DNA of 7,511 bases from assembly GCA_023436075.1 (NCBI GenBank), contig JAEZKS010000273.1, forward strand, positions 1 through 7,511, written 5' to 3'. Numbering within the stretch: the stretch's first letter is position 1; each line of letters begins with the position of its first letter. The notes below the pieces were generated by a model. It ran no database searches. It was not told the origin of the DNA and worked only from the letters and a program-made list of their open reading frames with translations. Shown piece after piece: positions 1 through 5,845 of this stretch. Source of the DNA: Methanobacteriota archaeon (GTDB lineage Archaea; Halobacteriota; Methanocellia; Methanocellales; Methanocellaceae). The position numbers were made by a program, and so were the translations under genes.

Positions 1-1060
1 GCATGTAGATGCCGGCCCAGAATGGCGTGTCCTCATAGGCGTAGCCGTGGAGTGGCAGCCAGATGCCCTGGAGCAGCAGGATGAGCATGAACATGACGCC
101 GCCCCGGGCGATGGCCGAAATGAATGAGGCCAGGTTCGCGTACAGGAACGCAGGGATCTTGAAGAGTTCCATCCGGAACATCGGGTACTTCACCCGCTTT
201 TCGATGAACGGGAAGGCAACCAGTAGCACGATACCAGCGACAGTGGTCACGATCACCAGCGGGCTGTTCCAGCCCATCGCGTCTGTCCCATATGGCATCA
301 GGCCATAGGTGACGCCGATCAGCAGCGACGTCAATCCGGTCAGGAACACGAGGTTGCCGACTATGTCGATCCCGGTCTTCGGCGATTTGAAGGAGACTTC
401 TTTCAGCTTCCAGTAGGACCAGACCGTGCCGAAGACGGAGAAGGGCACGCTGACCAGGAACACGTAGCGCCAGTCATAGACGGCGAGGATGCCGCCGAGG
501 ATCAGGCCGATGAACTGGCCGGACATGACGGCGACCATGTTGATACCGAGGGCCTTGCCACGTTCGCTTGCCGGGAACGAGTCGGTGATGATGGCCGCGC
601 CGTTCGCCATGGTGAACGCGCCGCCCACCGCCTGTATCAGCCGGAAGGCGATCAACTCTATCGCGCCCGCGTCGCCTTTGTCAGGCGTCAGCCACAGTAG
701 TACCGAGCCGATGGTGAAGATCAGGAATCCCAGCCGGAACAGCTTCACCCGGCCATACATGTCTGCCAGCCGCCCTATGCTCAGGAGCACCGCCGCGGTG
801 ACAAGGGAGTAGCCCATCAGGACCCATAAAAGGTACTGGAAGGCTTCCGGTGACATGGGATTTAGCTCGATTCCCTTGAAAATGGCCGGAAGCGAGATCA
901 GGATGATGCTGCCATTGATGGTGGCCATCAGCGATGCAAGGGTCACGTTCGATAGCGCGATCCATTTGTAATCGATCCCTTTCCGGGGCGTCGACCCGTT
1001 CGCATGGTTCGCTACATTGCTGTTTTCGCTCACGTTATTACCTTCGTCATTACCTTTCAT
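1..1060 (-). CDS. DHA2-family MFS drug/proton antiporter (EmrB/QacA type), 3' end outside window
   Basis: This is an integral-membrane efflux pump that would export a small hydrophobic or cationic compound in exchange for protons. The first 353 codons are visible and the C-terminal part lies beyond base 1. After a polar N-terminus (residues 1-30), TM1 runs about 33-60. Motif A is GRLADMYGR at 96-104, the motif B arginine is R140 in RLIQAVGGA, motif C-like GQFIGLILGG is at 181-190, and WRYVFLVSVPF at 197-207 is typical of DHA2 members. The TM1 stretch reads ATINGS where many relatives have an acidic LDxT-like stretch. The family is usually about 450-520 residues, so perhaps a quarter is missing. 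The ATG at 1060 overlaps the upstream PadR gene by 11 bases. An in-frame GTG at 1033 is better placed behind GAAGGT, so the start is uncertain. Co-transcription with the PadR gene is likely. The family call is firm; the substrate is unknown. Confidence 0.9.
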   Translation of the reverse strand, partial: MKGNDEGNNVSENSNVANHANGSTPRKGIDYKWIALSNVTLASLMATINGSIILISLPAIFKGIELNPMSPEAFQYLLWVLMGYSLVTAAVLLSIGRLADMYGRVKLFRLGFLIFTIGSVLLWLTPDKGDAGAIELIAFRLIQAVGGAFTMANGAAIITDSFPASERGKALGINMVAVMSGQFIGLILGGILAVYDWRYVFLVSVPFSVFGTVWSYWKLKEVSFKSPKTGIDIVGNLVFLTGLTSLLIGVTYGLMPYGTDAMGWNSPLVIVTTVAGIVLLVAFPFIEKRVKYPMFRMELFKIPAFLYANLASFISAIARGGVMFMLILLLQGIWLPLHGYAYEDTPFWAGIYM

Positions 1061-1403
1061 GTTCGTTCTGGCCTGTTTCGCCGGTCGCATCATCGATGTA
1101 GCGAGTCATTTCACAGACCATCTGTCGTTTTTTCTCCACCATGCGTTCCAGAGCTATCTCGCCTTTCGGTGTGATCGAGTAGACCTTCTTGCGCTCTACC
1201 TCCTCGCTCCGGATGAAGCCCTTAGACTCAAGGTCCTCCAGGGCCGGGTAGATCGAGCCGGCGCTCGGCGTCCAGCGCCCGCCGGAATTCTGCTCTATGG
1301 TCTTGATGATCTCGTAGCCGTGGGAGGGCCGGTCCCTGATGATCTTCAGCACGACAAGCTTTAGAAAGATCCGTCGGAACTCGTTGTCCATTTTATCTTC
1401 CAC
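1050..1403 (-). CDS. PadR-family transcriptional regulator (copy 1, MFS side)
   Basis: This is a small winged-helix DNA-binding protein of 117 residues, probably a ligand-responsive repressor of its own operon and of the MFS pump that follows. The PadR hallmarks are visible: RPSHGYEI at about 25-31, the recognition-helix segment GSIYPAL at 49-55, the ESKGFI turn, and the wing RKKVYSITPKG at 71-81. A charged C-terminal helix that would dimerise follows. The GTG start at 1403 is preceded by GGGGTG six bases upstream. An in-frame ATG at 1391 behind GGAAG is an alternative that removes four residues. It is about two thirds identical by eye to the PadR protein encoded at 1625-1981 on the other strand. 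Its stop overlaps the MFS start, which points to translational coupling. The ligand cannot be read from the sequence. Confidence 0.93.
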   Translation of the reverse strand: MEDKMDNEFRRIFLKLVVLKIIRDRPSHGYEIIKTIEQNSGGRWTPSAGSIYPALEDLESKGFIRSEEVERKKVYSITPKGEIALERMVEKKRQMVCEMTRYIDDATGETGQNEHER

Positions 1404-1430
1404 GTTTCACACCCCGGATTATCGACACGC

Positions 1431-1452
1431 GATACATCGGTAGCAGATATAC
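1431..1452 (-). promoter_or_regulatory. Putative PadR operator, minus-side copy
   Basis: This 22-bp element begins immediately after the minus-strand TATA box and contains TATATCTG followed by TACCGATGTATC. It matches the plus-side element (1561-1582) at 18 of 22 positions. The predicted transcription start, about 25 bp from the TATA box, falls inside it, the usual place for an archaeal repressor to block RNA polymerase. Each copy has weak dyad character, with ATATCTG facing CCGATGT (5 of 7 pairs). Assignment to PadR is inferred from position and repetition. Confidence 0.6.
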
Positions 1453-1460
1453 TATTTAAA
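1453..1460 (-). promoter_or_regulatory. Archaeal TATA box of the PadR1-MFS operon
   Basis: The minus strand reads TTTAAATA here, a good archaeal TATA box, with a purine-rich BRE-like stretch (ACAAGA) just upstream. It lies about 50 bases before the GTG start at 1403, leaving a leader of roughly 25-30 nucleotides that includes the GGGGTG ribosome-binding site. Confidence 0.6.
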
Positions 1461-1552
1461 TCTTGTCGGACATGCCGGCCAGTCCTTAAAACACTTATAT
1501 GGCAAGCATTGTCGTGTAGTTACGCCTGCTCTTTCGACCATTGGCCAGAAGC

Positions 1553-1560
1553 TATATATG
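1553..1560 (+). promoter_or_regulatory. Archaeal TATA box of the PadR2-ABC operon
   Basis: The plus strand reads TATATATG, preceded by CAGAAGC as a BRE-like stretch. It abuts the 22-bp element at 1561, exactly as the minus-strand box does on its side. Transcription would start near 1578-1582, leaving a leader of about 45 nucleotides that includes the GGAG ribosome-binding site at 1613-1616. Confidence 0.6.
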
Positions 1561-1582
1561 CTATGTCTGATACCGATATATC
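1561..1582 (+). promoter_or_regulatory. Putative PadR operator, plus-side copy
   Basis: This is the partner of the 1431-1452 element. It contains TATGTCTG followed by TACCGATATATC, directly downstream of the TATA box. It differs from the minus-side copy at four positions only, and the TATA-to-motif distance is identical. Its 3' part overlaps the palindrome at 1573-1599, so repressor contacts on this side may extend further downstream. Confidence 0.6.
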
Positions 1583-1599
1583 TGAATTCAATATATTGG
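1573..1599. repeat. Imperfect palindrome in the PadR2 leader, probable extended operator
   Basis: The left arm CCGATATATCTGAA and right arm TTCAATATATTGG form an inverted repeat centred on GAATTC, with one mismatch and one extra C in the left arm. The CGATATA heptamer at 1574-1580 recurs directly at 1604-1610. The palindrome spans the predicted transcription start of the PadR2 operon. No equivalent palindrome is seen at the corresponding place on the minus side, where only the 22-bp element is shared. Confidence 0.5.
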
Positions 1600-1624
1600 A
1601 ATGCGATATACCGGAGCCAGACAT

Positions 1625-1981
1625 ATGCACGACATGCGCCGCCTCTTTGACGACCAAAAGGAAAACGACGTGTTCAATAACGAGATTCGCAAGGGCTTCC
1701 TCAAAATGATCCTGATGAAGATCATCAAGGACCAGCCCACCCACGGCTACGAGATCATCCAGAAGATCCAGGAGAAGAGCTGCGGCCGTTGGACGCCCAG
1801 CCCGGGCTCGGTGTACCCGGCGCTGGAGTTTCTCGAATCTAAGGGGTACATCGTCAGCGAGGAAGTCGAGCGTAAAAAAGTGTATACCATCACGCCGAAG
1901 GGCGAGCAGGCGATTGAGCATATGCGGCAGAAGCAAGAAGAGTTTCGTAAAGAGCTGAGCGCATTCTTCGACAACCTGTAG
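1625..1981 (+). CDS. PadR-family transcriptional regulator (copy 2, ABC side)
   Basis: This winged-helix repressor of 118 residues leads the operon encoding the ABC exporter. It shows HGYEI at 40-44, the recognition segment GSVYPAL at 61-67, ESKGYIVSEEVERKK at 71-85 and the wing KVYTITPKG at 85-93. A Glu/Lys/Gln-rich C-terminal helix suited to dimerisation follows. The ATG at 1625 is chosen because GGAG lies eight bases upstream (1613-1616); an in-frame ATG at 1601 would put that site inside the gene. It has a longer polar N-terminus than its paralogue at 1050-1403. The stop codon runs into the GGAGG ribosome-binding site of the ATPase gene, so the two are surely co-transcribed. It most likely represses its own promoter and, given the shared operator, possibly the paralogue's. 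The ligand is unknown. Confidence 0.94.
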   Translation: MHDMRRLFDDQKENDVFNNEIRKGFLKMILMKIIKDQPTHGYEIIQKIQEKSCGRWTPSPGSVYPALEFLESKGYIVSEEVERKKVYTITPKGEQAIEHMRQKQEEFRKELSAFFDNL

Positions 1982-1985
1982 GAGG
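1981..1985 (+). promoter_or_regulatory. Shine-Dalgarno site of the ABC ATPase gene
   Basis: GGAGG begins on the last base of the PadR2 stop codon and sits six bases before the ATG at 1992. It fixes the ATPase start and couples the two genes. Confidence 0.8.
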
Positions 1986-1991
1986 AAAACG

Positions 1992-3014
1992 ATGACAGGA
2001 AACTACGCGATCGAGGTCCAGAACCTGACGAAGAAGTTCGGGGACTTCACCGCAGTCGACAACATCACGTTCAACGTGAATGACCGGGAAATCTTCGGCT
2101 TCCTTGGCCCTAACGGCGCCGGGAAGAGCACCACTATCAGGATGCTTTGCACTCTCGCGCGGCCGACGGCCGGCGAAGCAAAGGTAAACGGCTACGACCT
2201 GGTAAAGCAGGCGGACGACGTCAGGGCGAGCATCGGGCTCGTCTCCGAAAAAATGATCATGTACGAGCAGCTGACGGCCGCCGAAAACTTGCGGTTCTTC
2301 GGGAACCTGTACCAGATGCCGAAGAAGCGGATCGATGAGCGCATCGAGCACCTCCTGAAGCTGGTCAACATGACCGAGTGGAAGGACACCCAGATCAAAA
2401 AGTACTCGACAGGCATGAGGCAGCGGATCAACGTCGTCCGGGCCCTGCTCACCGAGCCGAAGATCATTTTCATGGACGAGCCGACGCTGGGTCTGGACCC
2501 GCAGACGACGCTCTCGATACGGGAGTTGATCCGGGACATTAATAAGAACGGTACCACGGTCATTCTCACTACCCATGCGATGGTGGAAGCAGAAGCTTTG
2601 AGCGACAGGGTCGCCATCATTGATCATGGCAAGATCATTGCACTGGACACCTCGCCGAACTTGAAGAAGCTCATTAAAGAGGCTGACATGACCGTGTTCA
2701 GCGTGCGCATACCCAACCTGACGCCATCGCTCATCGGCGCGATCCAGAAGCTGGACTGCGTCGCTGCGCTGGCCCAGGAGGATGCCTACGATCTCAAGAT
2801 AAGCGCAAGAGGTAGCGAAGGCCTGGACCAGATCATCGACGTCATACGCCATGAGGGCGGCAATATCGCGTCCCTCAACACCAACGAGCCCACGCTGGAG
2901 GACGTATTCCTGAGCGTCACGGGCAAGCAGATGCGTGACACGGCGAACGAAAAGGCGTCTGCCGGACATCGCCGCCATGGCCCATGGAACGCGCCGCGGG
3001 CGAGAGTGAGGTGA
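1992..3014 (+). CDS. ABC exporter ATP-binding protein (DrrA-like)
   Basis: This cytoplasmic ATPase of 340 residues would drive the ABC-2 permease encoded immediately downstream. Walker A GPNGAGKST is at 39-47, the ABC signature region YSTGMRQR at 138-145, Walker B IIFMDEP at 158-164, the D-loop GLDP at 167-170 and the H-loop His at 195 in TTH. From about 220 a C-terminal accessory domain of the DrrA/CcmA kind follows, ending in the family-typical EPTLEDVFLSVTG near 300-312, then a basic, probably disordered tail. Where most relatives have the Q-loop glutamine, this protein has VSEKM, with Glu at 86, and the signature is YSTGM instead of LSGGQ-like. Both substitutions look deliberate because all other catalytic motifs are intact. 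The permease start follows its stop after four bases. Drug or lipid export is likely; the substrate is unknown. Confidence 0.95.
   Translation: MTGNYAIEVQNLTKKFGDFTAVDNITFNVNDREIFGFLGPNGAGKSTTIRMLCTLARPTAGEAKVNGYDLVKQADDVRASIGLVSEKMIMYEQLTAAENLRFFGNLYQMPKKRIDERIEHLLKLVNMTEWKDTQIKKYSTGMRQRINVVRALLTEPKIIFMDEPTLGLDPQTTLSIRELIRDINKNGTTVILTTHAMVEAEALSDRVAIIDHGKIIALDTSPNLKKLIKEADMTVFSVRIPNLTPSLIGAIQKLDCVAALAQEDAYDLKISARGSEGLDQIIDVIRHEGGNIASLNTNEPTLEDVFLSVTGKQMRDTANEKASAGHRRHGPWNAPRARVR
3008..3014 (+). promoter_or_regulatory. Shine-Dalgarno site of the ABC permease gene
   Basis: GAGGTGA matches the archaeal anti-Shine-Dalgarno sequence. It overlaps the ATPase stop codon and lies four bases before the permease ATG, indicating translational coupling of the two subunits. 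Confidence 0.8.
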
Positions 3015-3018
3015 GATC

Positions 3019-4203
3019 ATGGGCATCATCAAGACATTACAAGACAGCTATCGCATAGCCATCAAGGACCTGCTGGAGTTCGAGCGAAACCGCATGGGGC
3101 TGATCTTCCTGTTCCTCATGCCGTTCTTCATGCTGATCATGACTGGCTATATCTTCCCCACGGGCAGCGGGTATACCGACGTGCCGGTGGCGCTGGTCGA
3201 CCTTGACCACAGCAACGCCAGCTTACAGTTCCTGGCCCAGCTGCAGACGATGAACGATAAGTCGAACATGATGGACTTCACTAATGCAGCTACCGAGGAC
3301 GAGGCCAGGACATTGATCACGCGTGGCCAGGTGTACGGGGCGATCATCATACCTCAGGGCTTCGGCTCAGAGCAGGCTGTGGGGAAACAGTCTAACGTCA
3401 CCGTACTGTCCGATAACAGCCAGCCACAGATCTCGATGGTCATGCAGGGTATCGGCTCCCAGGTCATCGGAATAATAGGCTCGGCAGAGGGCGCCATGAA
3501 CGTGCAGATGCTGAGCGCACAGGCCAACCAGACAGTGGACCCACAGGCAGTGATCGCGCCGATCAAGGCCGACGTGCAGGGCACAGTTCCTGGCAACATG
3601 AACTACTTCAGCTTCGTGGCGCCGGGACTGCTGATGATGATCGTGATGATGGGCGCCATGACTGGCATCCCCAGAGCTATCGCTCATGAGAAGGAAATCG
3701 GCACCTTCGACGGCATACTCGCCGCCCCGGTGAACGAGATCTCGATCATCATGGGCAAAACGCTGGCCCAGACGGTGCGCGGGTTCATACAGGGCATCAT
3801 CGTGATGGTCATGGCGATACTGATCTTCGGCGTCAGCGTGCAGGGCAGCCTGCTGCTGACCGGCGCAGTGCTGCTGCTGGGCATCTTCAGCTTCATCGGA
3901 CTCGGCATACTGCTGACGGCGCTCTCCAACAACGAGGAGACGGCGATGATCCTGATGACCGTGCTGCAGTTCCCCATGATGTTCCTGACAGGCGTGTTCT
4001 TCCCGATCCAGCAGATGCCGTGGTTCATGCAGTGGATCTCGAATATACTGCCGCTGACCTACGCCGTCACTGCCATGCGCAAAGTCATGATTCTTGGCGC
4101 AGGCATCGGGGACATTCTGCCCGAGGTAGCCATACTTCTGGTGTTCGGGGCCATCATGCTGGCCATAGCGATACCGGTGTTCAGAAGGGCGATGACGCGG
4201 TAG
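3019..4203 (+). CDS. ABC-2 type permease with large extracellular domain (YhhJ/YbhR-like)
   Basis: This 394-residue membrane subunit pairs with the ATPase just upstream. TM1 is at about 27-45. A long, mostly polar extracytoplasmic segment (about 47-197) follows and includes PVALVDLDHSN at 56-66, a signature of the ABC2_membrane_3 group. Then come TM2 (about 198-216), TM3 (249-271), TM4 (278-300), TM5 (309-333) and TM6 (368-388). The cytoplasmic loop HEKEIGTFDGILAAPV at 223-238 is the coupling region that contacts the ATPase. LPLTYAVTAMR at 344-354 is a typical family segment. Architecture and length are normal for the family. The last codons form the left arm of a terminator hairpin. It probably works as a homodimer, because no second permease is present in the operon. 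Export of a hydrophobic compound is inferred. Confidence 0.93.
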   Translation: MGIIKTLQDSYRIAIKDLLEFERNRMGLIFLFLMPFFMLIMTGYIFPTGSGYTDVPVALVDLDHSNASLQFLAQLQTMNDKSNMMDFTNAATEDEARTLITRGQVYGAIIIPQGFGSEQAVGKQSNVTVLSDNSQPQISMVMQGIGSQVIGIIGSAEGAMNVQMLSAQANQTVDPQAVIAPIKADVQGTVPGNMNYFSFVAPGLLMMIVMMGAMTGIPRAIAHEKEIGTFDGILAAPVNEISIIMGKTLAQTVRGFIQGIIVMVMAILIFGVSVQGSLLLTGAVLLLGIFSFIGLGILLTALSNNEETAMILMTVLQFPMMFLTGVFFPIQQMPWFMQWISNILPLTYAVTAMRKVMILGAGIGDILPEVAILLVFGAIMLAIAIPVFRRAMTR

Positions 4204-4228
4204 GCCGCGTCATCAATTTTTTCTTTTT
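4191..4228 (+). terminator. Hairpin plus T-tract terminator containing the permease stop codon
   Basis: GATGACGCGG at 4191-4200 pairs perfectly with CCGCGTCATC at 4205-4214, leaving a TAGG tetraloop. The stop codon TAG (4201-4203) lies in that loop. Two T-runs follow (4217-4222 and 4224-4228). The arrangement looks like a bacterial intrinsic terminator; in archaea the T-tract alone can end transcription. Leaky read-through could still supply the methyltransferase gene that begins 24 bases later. Confidence 0.75.
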
Positions 4229-4240
4229 CATTTAACTTTC

Positions 4241-4248
4241 AGGTGATC
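4241..4248 (+). promoter_or_regulatory. Shine-Dalgarno site deciding the start of the first methyltransferase
   Basis: AGGTGATC is a complete eight-base complement to the archaeal 16S rRNA 3' end. It ends three bases before the ATG at 4252. A GTG at 4243, which lies inside this site, is therefore not the start. Confidence 0.8.
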
Positions 4249-4251
4249 GAC

Positions 4252-5058
4252 ATGGCTTTCGTAGATAACGAAACTCCTGAGCTGGCCAGAGTCTACGACC
4301 AGATCAGCGACAGTCAGTGCGAGAACGGGTGCCGGTTGATCGAAGCGATGCATGTGCGTGCCGGCGACCACGTGCTGGACGTTGGGTGTGGCACCGGCCG
4401 CCTGGCGCTGTATGTATCTGGCATAGTCGGTCCAGCCGGAAGCGTGACTGGCCTGGACCCCTCGTCTCACCGTGTCCGGATGGCTTGCGAAAAGCTGGAG
4501 GCCGATGGAATCCGGAATGTGAACTTCTCCATCGGTCAGGGAGAGGATCTCAACAGCCTTTCAGATAGCTGGTTCGATGCGGTCTACTACAGTGCCGTGT
4601 TCCACTGGATCGACGATAAGAAGGCGGCGCTCCGGGAAGCGTACCGGGTGCTGAAGCCAGGGGGAACGGTGGGGATATACACAGGCTGTCGCGGCGACGG
4701 GTCCTCTACGAGAGGGTCCATACGGCAGATCGTCCTCGGGCGCGAGTCCGGGTGGCGGAGCCAGAGCGAGAGAGCAGGCAGCATATGGCTGACGAAGGAG
4801 GAACTGAAGTCGCTCCTTGACGAGGCCGGGTTCACGAAAGTCGCCATCGAGCAGAGGCCCGCTGTCAAGTACTTCCAGTCGGCTGACGACTACTTCCTCT
4901 GGCTGCAGGCAAGCTCATCCGGCCGTCGTTCGAACGCCCCGGAGCACGTCCGGGCCGAAGTGCGTTGGCGCATTGCCGAAGAGCTGGAGAAGCGCAGGAC
5001 GCCGCAGGGCATCGAGGTCCGATCGAGCATCCTGTTTGCGACCGCCAGCAAGCCTTGA
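4252..5058 (+). CDS. Class I SAM-dependent methyltransferase (UbiE/Methyltransf_11-like)
   Basis: This soluble enzyme of 268 residues transfers a methyl group from S-adenosylmethionine to an unidentified small molecule. The SAM-binding motif I is VLDVGCGTG at 41-49. The acidic residue at the end of strand 2 is D69 in GLDPSS. FDAVYYSAVFHW at 108-119 is the motif IV region, and YRVLKPGG at 131-138 precedes strand 5. The C-terminal part (about 155-268) holds an EAGF-like helix-strand and an FxSADDYFLWLQASS segment typical of substrate-lid regions in this group. Two cysteines, C23 and C27, flank the helix before motif I; their meaning is unclear. It differs clearly from the two methyltransferases that follow. 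No convincing promoter fits in the 37 bases after the terminator hairpin, so it may depend on read-through from the exporter operon. The substrate is not predictable. Confidence 0.92.
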   Translation: MAFVDNETPELARVYDQISDSQCENGCRLIEAMHVRAGDHVLDVGCGTGRLALYVSGIVGPAGSVTGLDPSSHRVRMACEKLEADGIRNVNFSIGQGEDLNSLSDSWFDAVYYSAVFHWIDDKKAALREAYRVLKPGGTVGIYTGCRGDGSSTRGSIRQIVLGRESGWRSQSERAGSIWLTKEELKSLLDEAGFTKVAIEQRPAVKYFQSADDYFLWLQASSSGRRSNAPEHVRAEVRWRIAEELEKRRTPQGIEVRSSILFATASKP

Positions 5059-5125
5059 TAAGCGTCAGGCCTCCATACTCCTTTTACCGACATCCTTTTG
5101 TTCCCGGGCTCCAGACGTACTGACG

Positions 5126-5725
5126 GTGATACTGACGAGACTGCCTGACTGGAACAAGGTCTACCGTGGAACCCCTCCCTGGGACATCGGCCGACCGCAG
5201 CCGGCCTTCGAGGCGCTGGCGAAGGGCGGAGAGATCCGATCGGGCACGGTGCTGGACATCGGCTGTGGCACCGGGGATAATGCCATCATGCTGGCGCAGC
5301 GTGGCTGCACTGTCACTGGCATCGACCTGTCCCGCGACGCCGTCAGGCGCGCGAATGCGAAGGCAGCCCAACTCCGCGCTCCTGCCATTTTCACGGTCGG
5401 GAACGCGCTGGAACTCGACCGACACTTCGGTGTGGGGGCTTTCGATGTGGCCATTGACTCGGGTCTCTTCCACGTGTTGACCGACGCAGAGCGACCGACC
5501 TTCGCCCGGCAAGTATGGCACGTGCTCAAGCCCGGCGGCGGCTACTTCATGATGTGCTTCTCCGACAAAGAGCCTGGAGAATTGCCCCGACGGGTCTCAC
5601 GGCGAGAGATCGAGGCCACCTTCGGCAAGCTGTTCCGCATCAACTATATCAGGGAAACCTGGTTTTTATCGCTGAACGCCGAAACGAGGCACCCGGCGTA
5701 CCTGTTGTCGGCTACGAAGCCTTAG
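5126..5725 (+). CDS. SAM-dependent methyltransferase, TPMT/TehB-like (tandem copy 1)
   Basis: This 199-residue cytosolic class I methyltransferase has the N-terminal block DWNKVYRGTPPWDIGRPQP at 8-26, characteristic of the thiopurine methyltransferase and TehB-like group. These act on small thiols, oxyanions or xenobiotics. Motif I is VLDIGCGTG at 42-50, the strand-2 acid is D67 in GIDLS, AIDSGLFH at 109-116 lies in the active-site region, and VLKPGG is at 133-138. The C-terminus RINYIRETWFLS is family-typical. The start is weak: GTG at 5126 is the only reasonable in-frame start codon before the conserved block, and no ribosome-binding site precedes it. The frame remains open upstream into the previous gene. 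It is about 60-65% identical by eye to the next gene, so the pair arose by tandem duplication. The exact substrate is unknown. Confidence 0.88.
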   Translation: MILTRLPDWNKVYRGTPPWDIGRPQPAFEALAKGGEIRSGTVLDIGCGTGDNAIMLAQRGCTVTGIDLSRDAVRRANAKAAQLRAPAIFTVGNALELDRHFGVGAFDVAIDSGLFHVLTDAERPTFARQVWHVLKPGGGYFMMCFSDKEPGELPRRVSRREIEATFGKLFRINYIRETWFLSLNAETRHPAYLLSATKP

Positions 5726-5845
5726 CTAATAGTAAATACTGTCGACGTGAGTCGGCCTCGCGTGCGCAAGCTATGGCGGGCACAACGTACGATGTTCCGG
5801 CCCTCATTTTCCCCTCGTTGACTCGAGTTCCAAGCACGTTGCAAG
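5726..5845. other. Intergenic spacer between the tandem methyltransferase genes
   Basis: This 120-base stretch carries no convincing gene. An AT-rich patch, TAATAGTAAATACTG near 5727-5741, could be a weak promoter. A short T-run followed by C's near 5807-5815 is the nearest thing to a terminator. No stable hairpin was found by eye. Confidence 0.4.

Larger units (their letters stand above)
1404..1624. promoter_or_regulatory. Divergent intergenic promoter region between the two PadR genes
   Basis: This AT-rich region separates the two head-to-head operons. It holds one TATA-like box for each direction (1453-1460 minus, 1553-1560 plus), a 22-bp element repeated beside each box, and an imperfect palindrome on the plus side. 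A further TATA-like stretch, CTTATATG at 1494-1501, reads plausibly on either strand (CATATAAG on minus). It has no copy of the 22-bp element, so its role is unclear. The two operons appear to have separate promoters about 90 bp apart, not one shared overlapping promoter. Confidence 0.8.

Noticed and set aside
1404..1624. AT-rich intergenic region as a replication origin
   Set aside because: No iterated origin-recognition boxes or Cdc6/Orc gene are present; TATA boxes and operators explain the AT-richness better.
1520..1936. Minus-strand frame opposite PadR2
   Set aside because: It mirrors the PadR2 codons, contains no recognisable motif and would run through the promoter region.
1890..3032. 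Long open frame on the minus strand opposite the ABC ATPase gene
   Set aside because: It is the antisense shadow of an unmistakable ATPase gene; its translation is low-complexity and shows no domain, and there is no ribosome-binding site.
4020..4235. Small plus-strand frame spanning the permease 3' end and T-tract
   Set aside because: It is an out-of-frame shadow of the permease whose poly-Phe end is just the terminator T-tract.
4817..5125. Upstream extension of the first tandem methyltransferase from an ATG at 4817
   Set aside because: It would overlap the previous methyltransferase by some 240 bases; the extra residues are Arg/Ser-rich frame-shadow sequence with no similarity to the paralogue.
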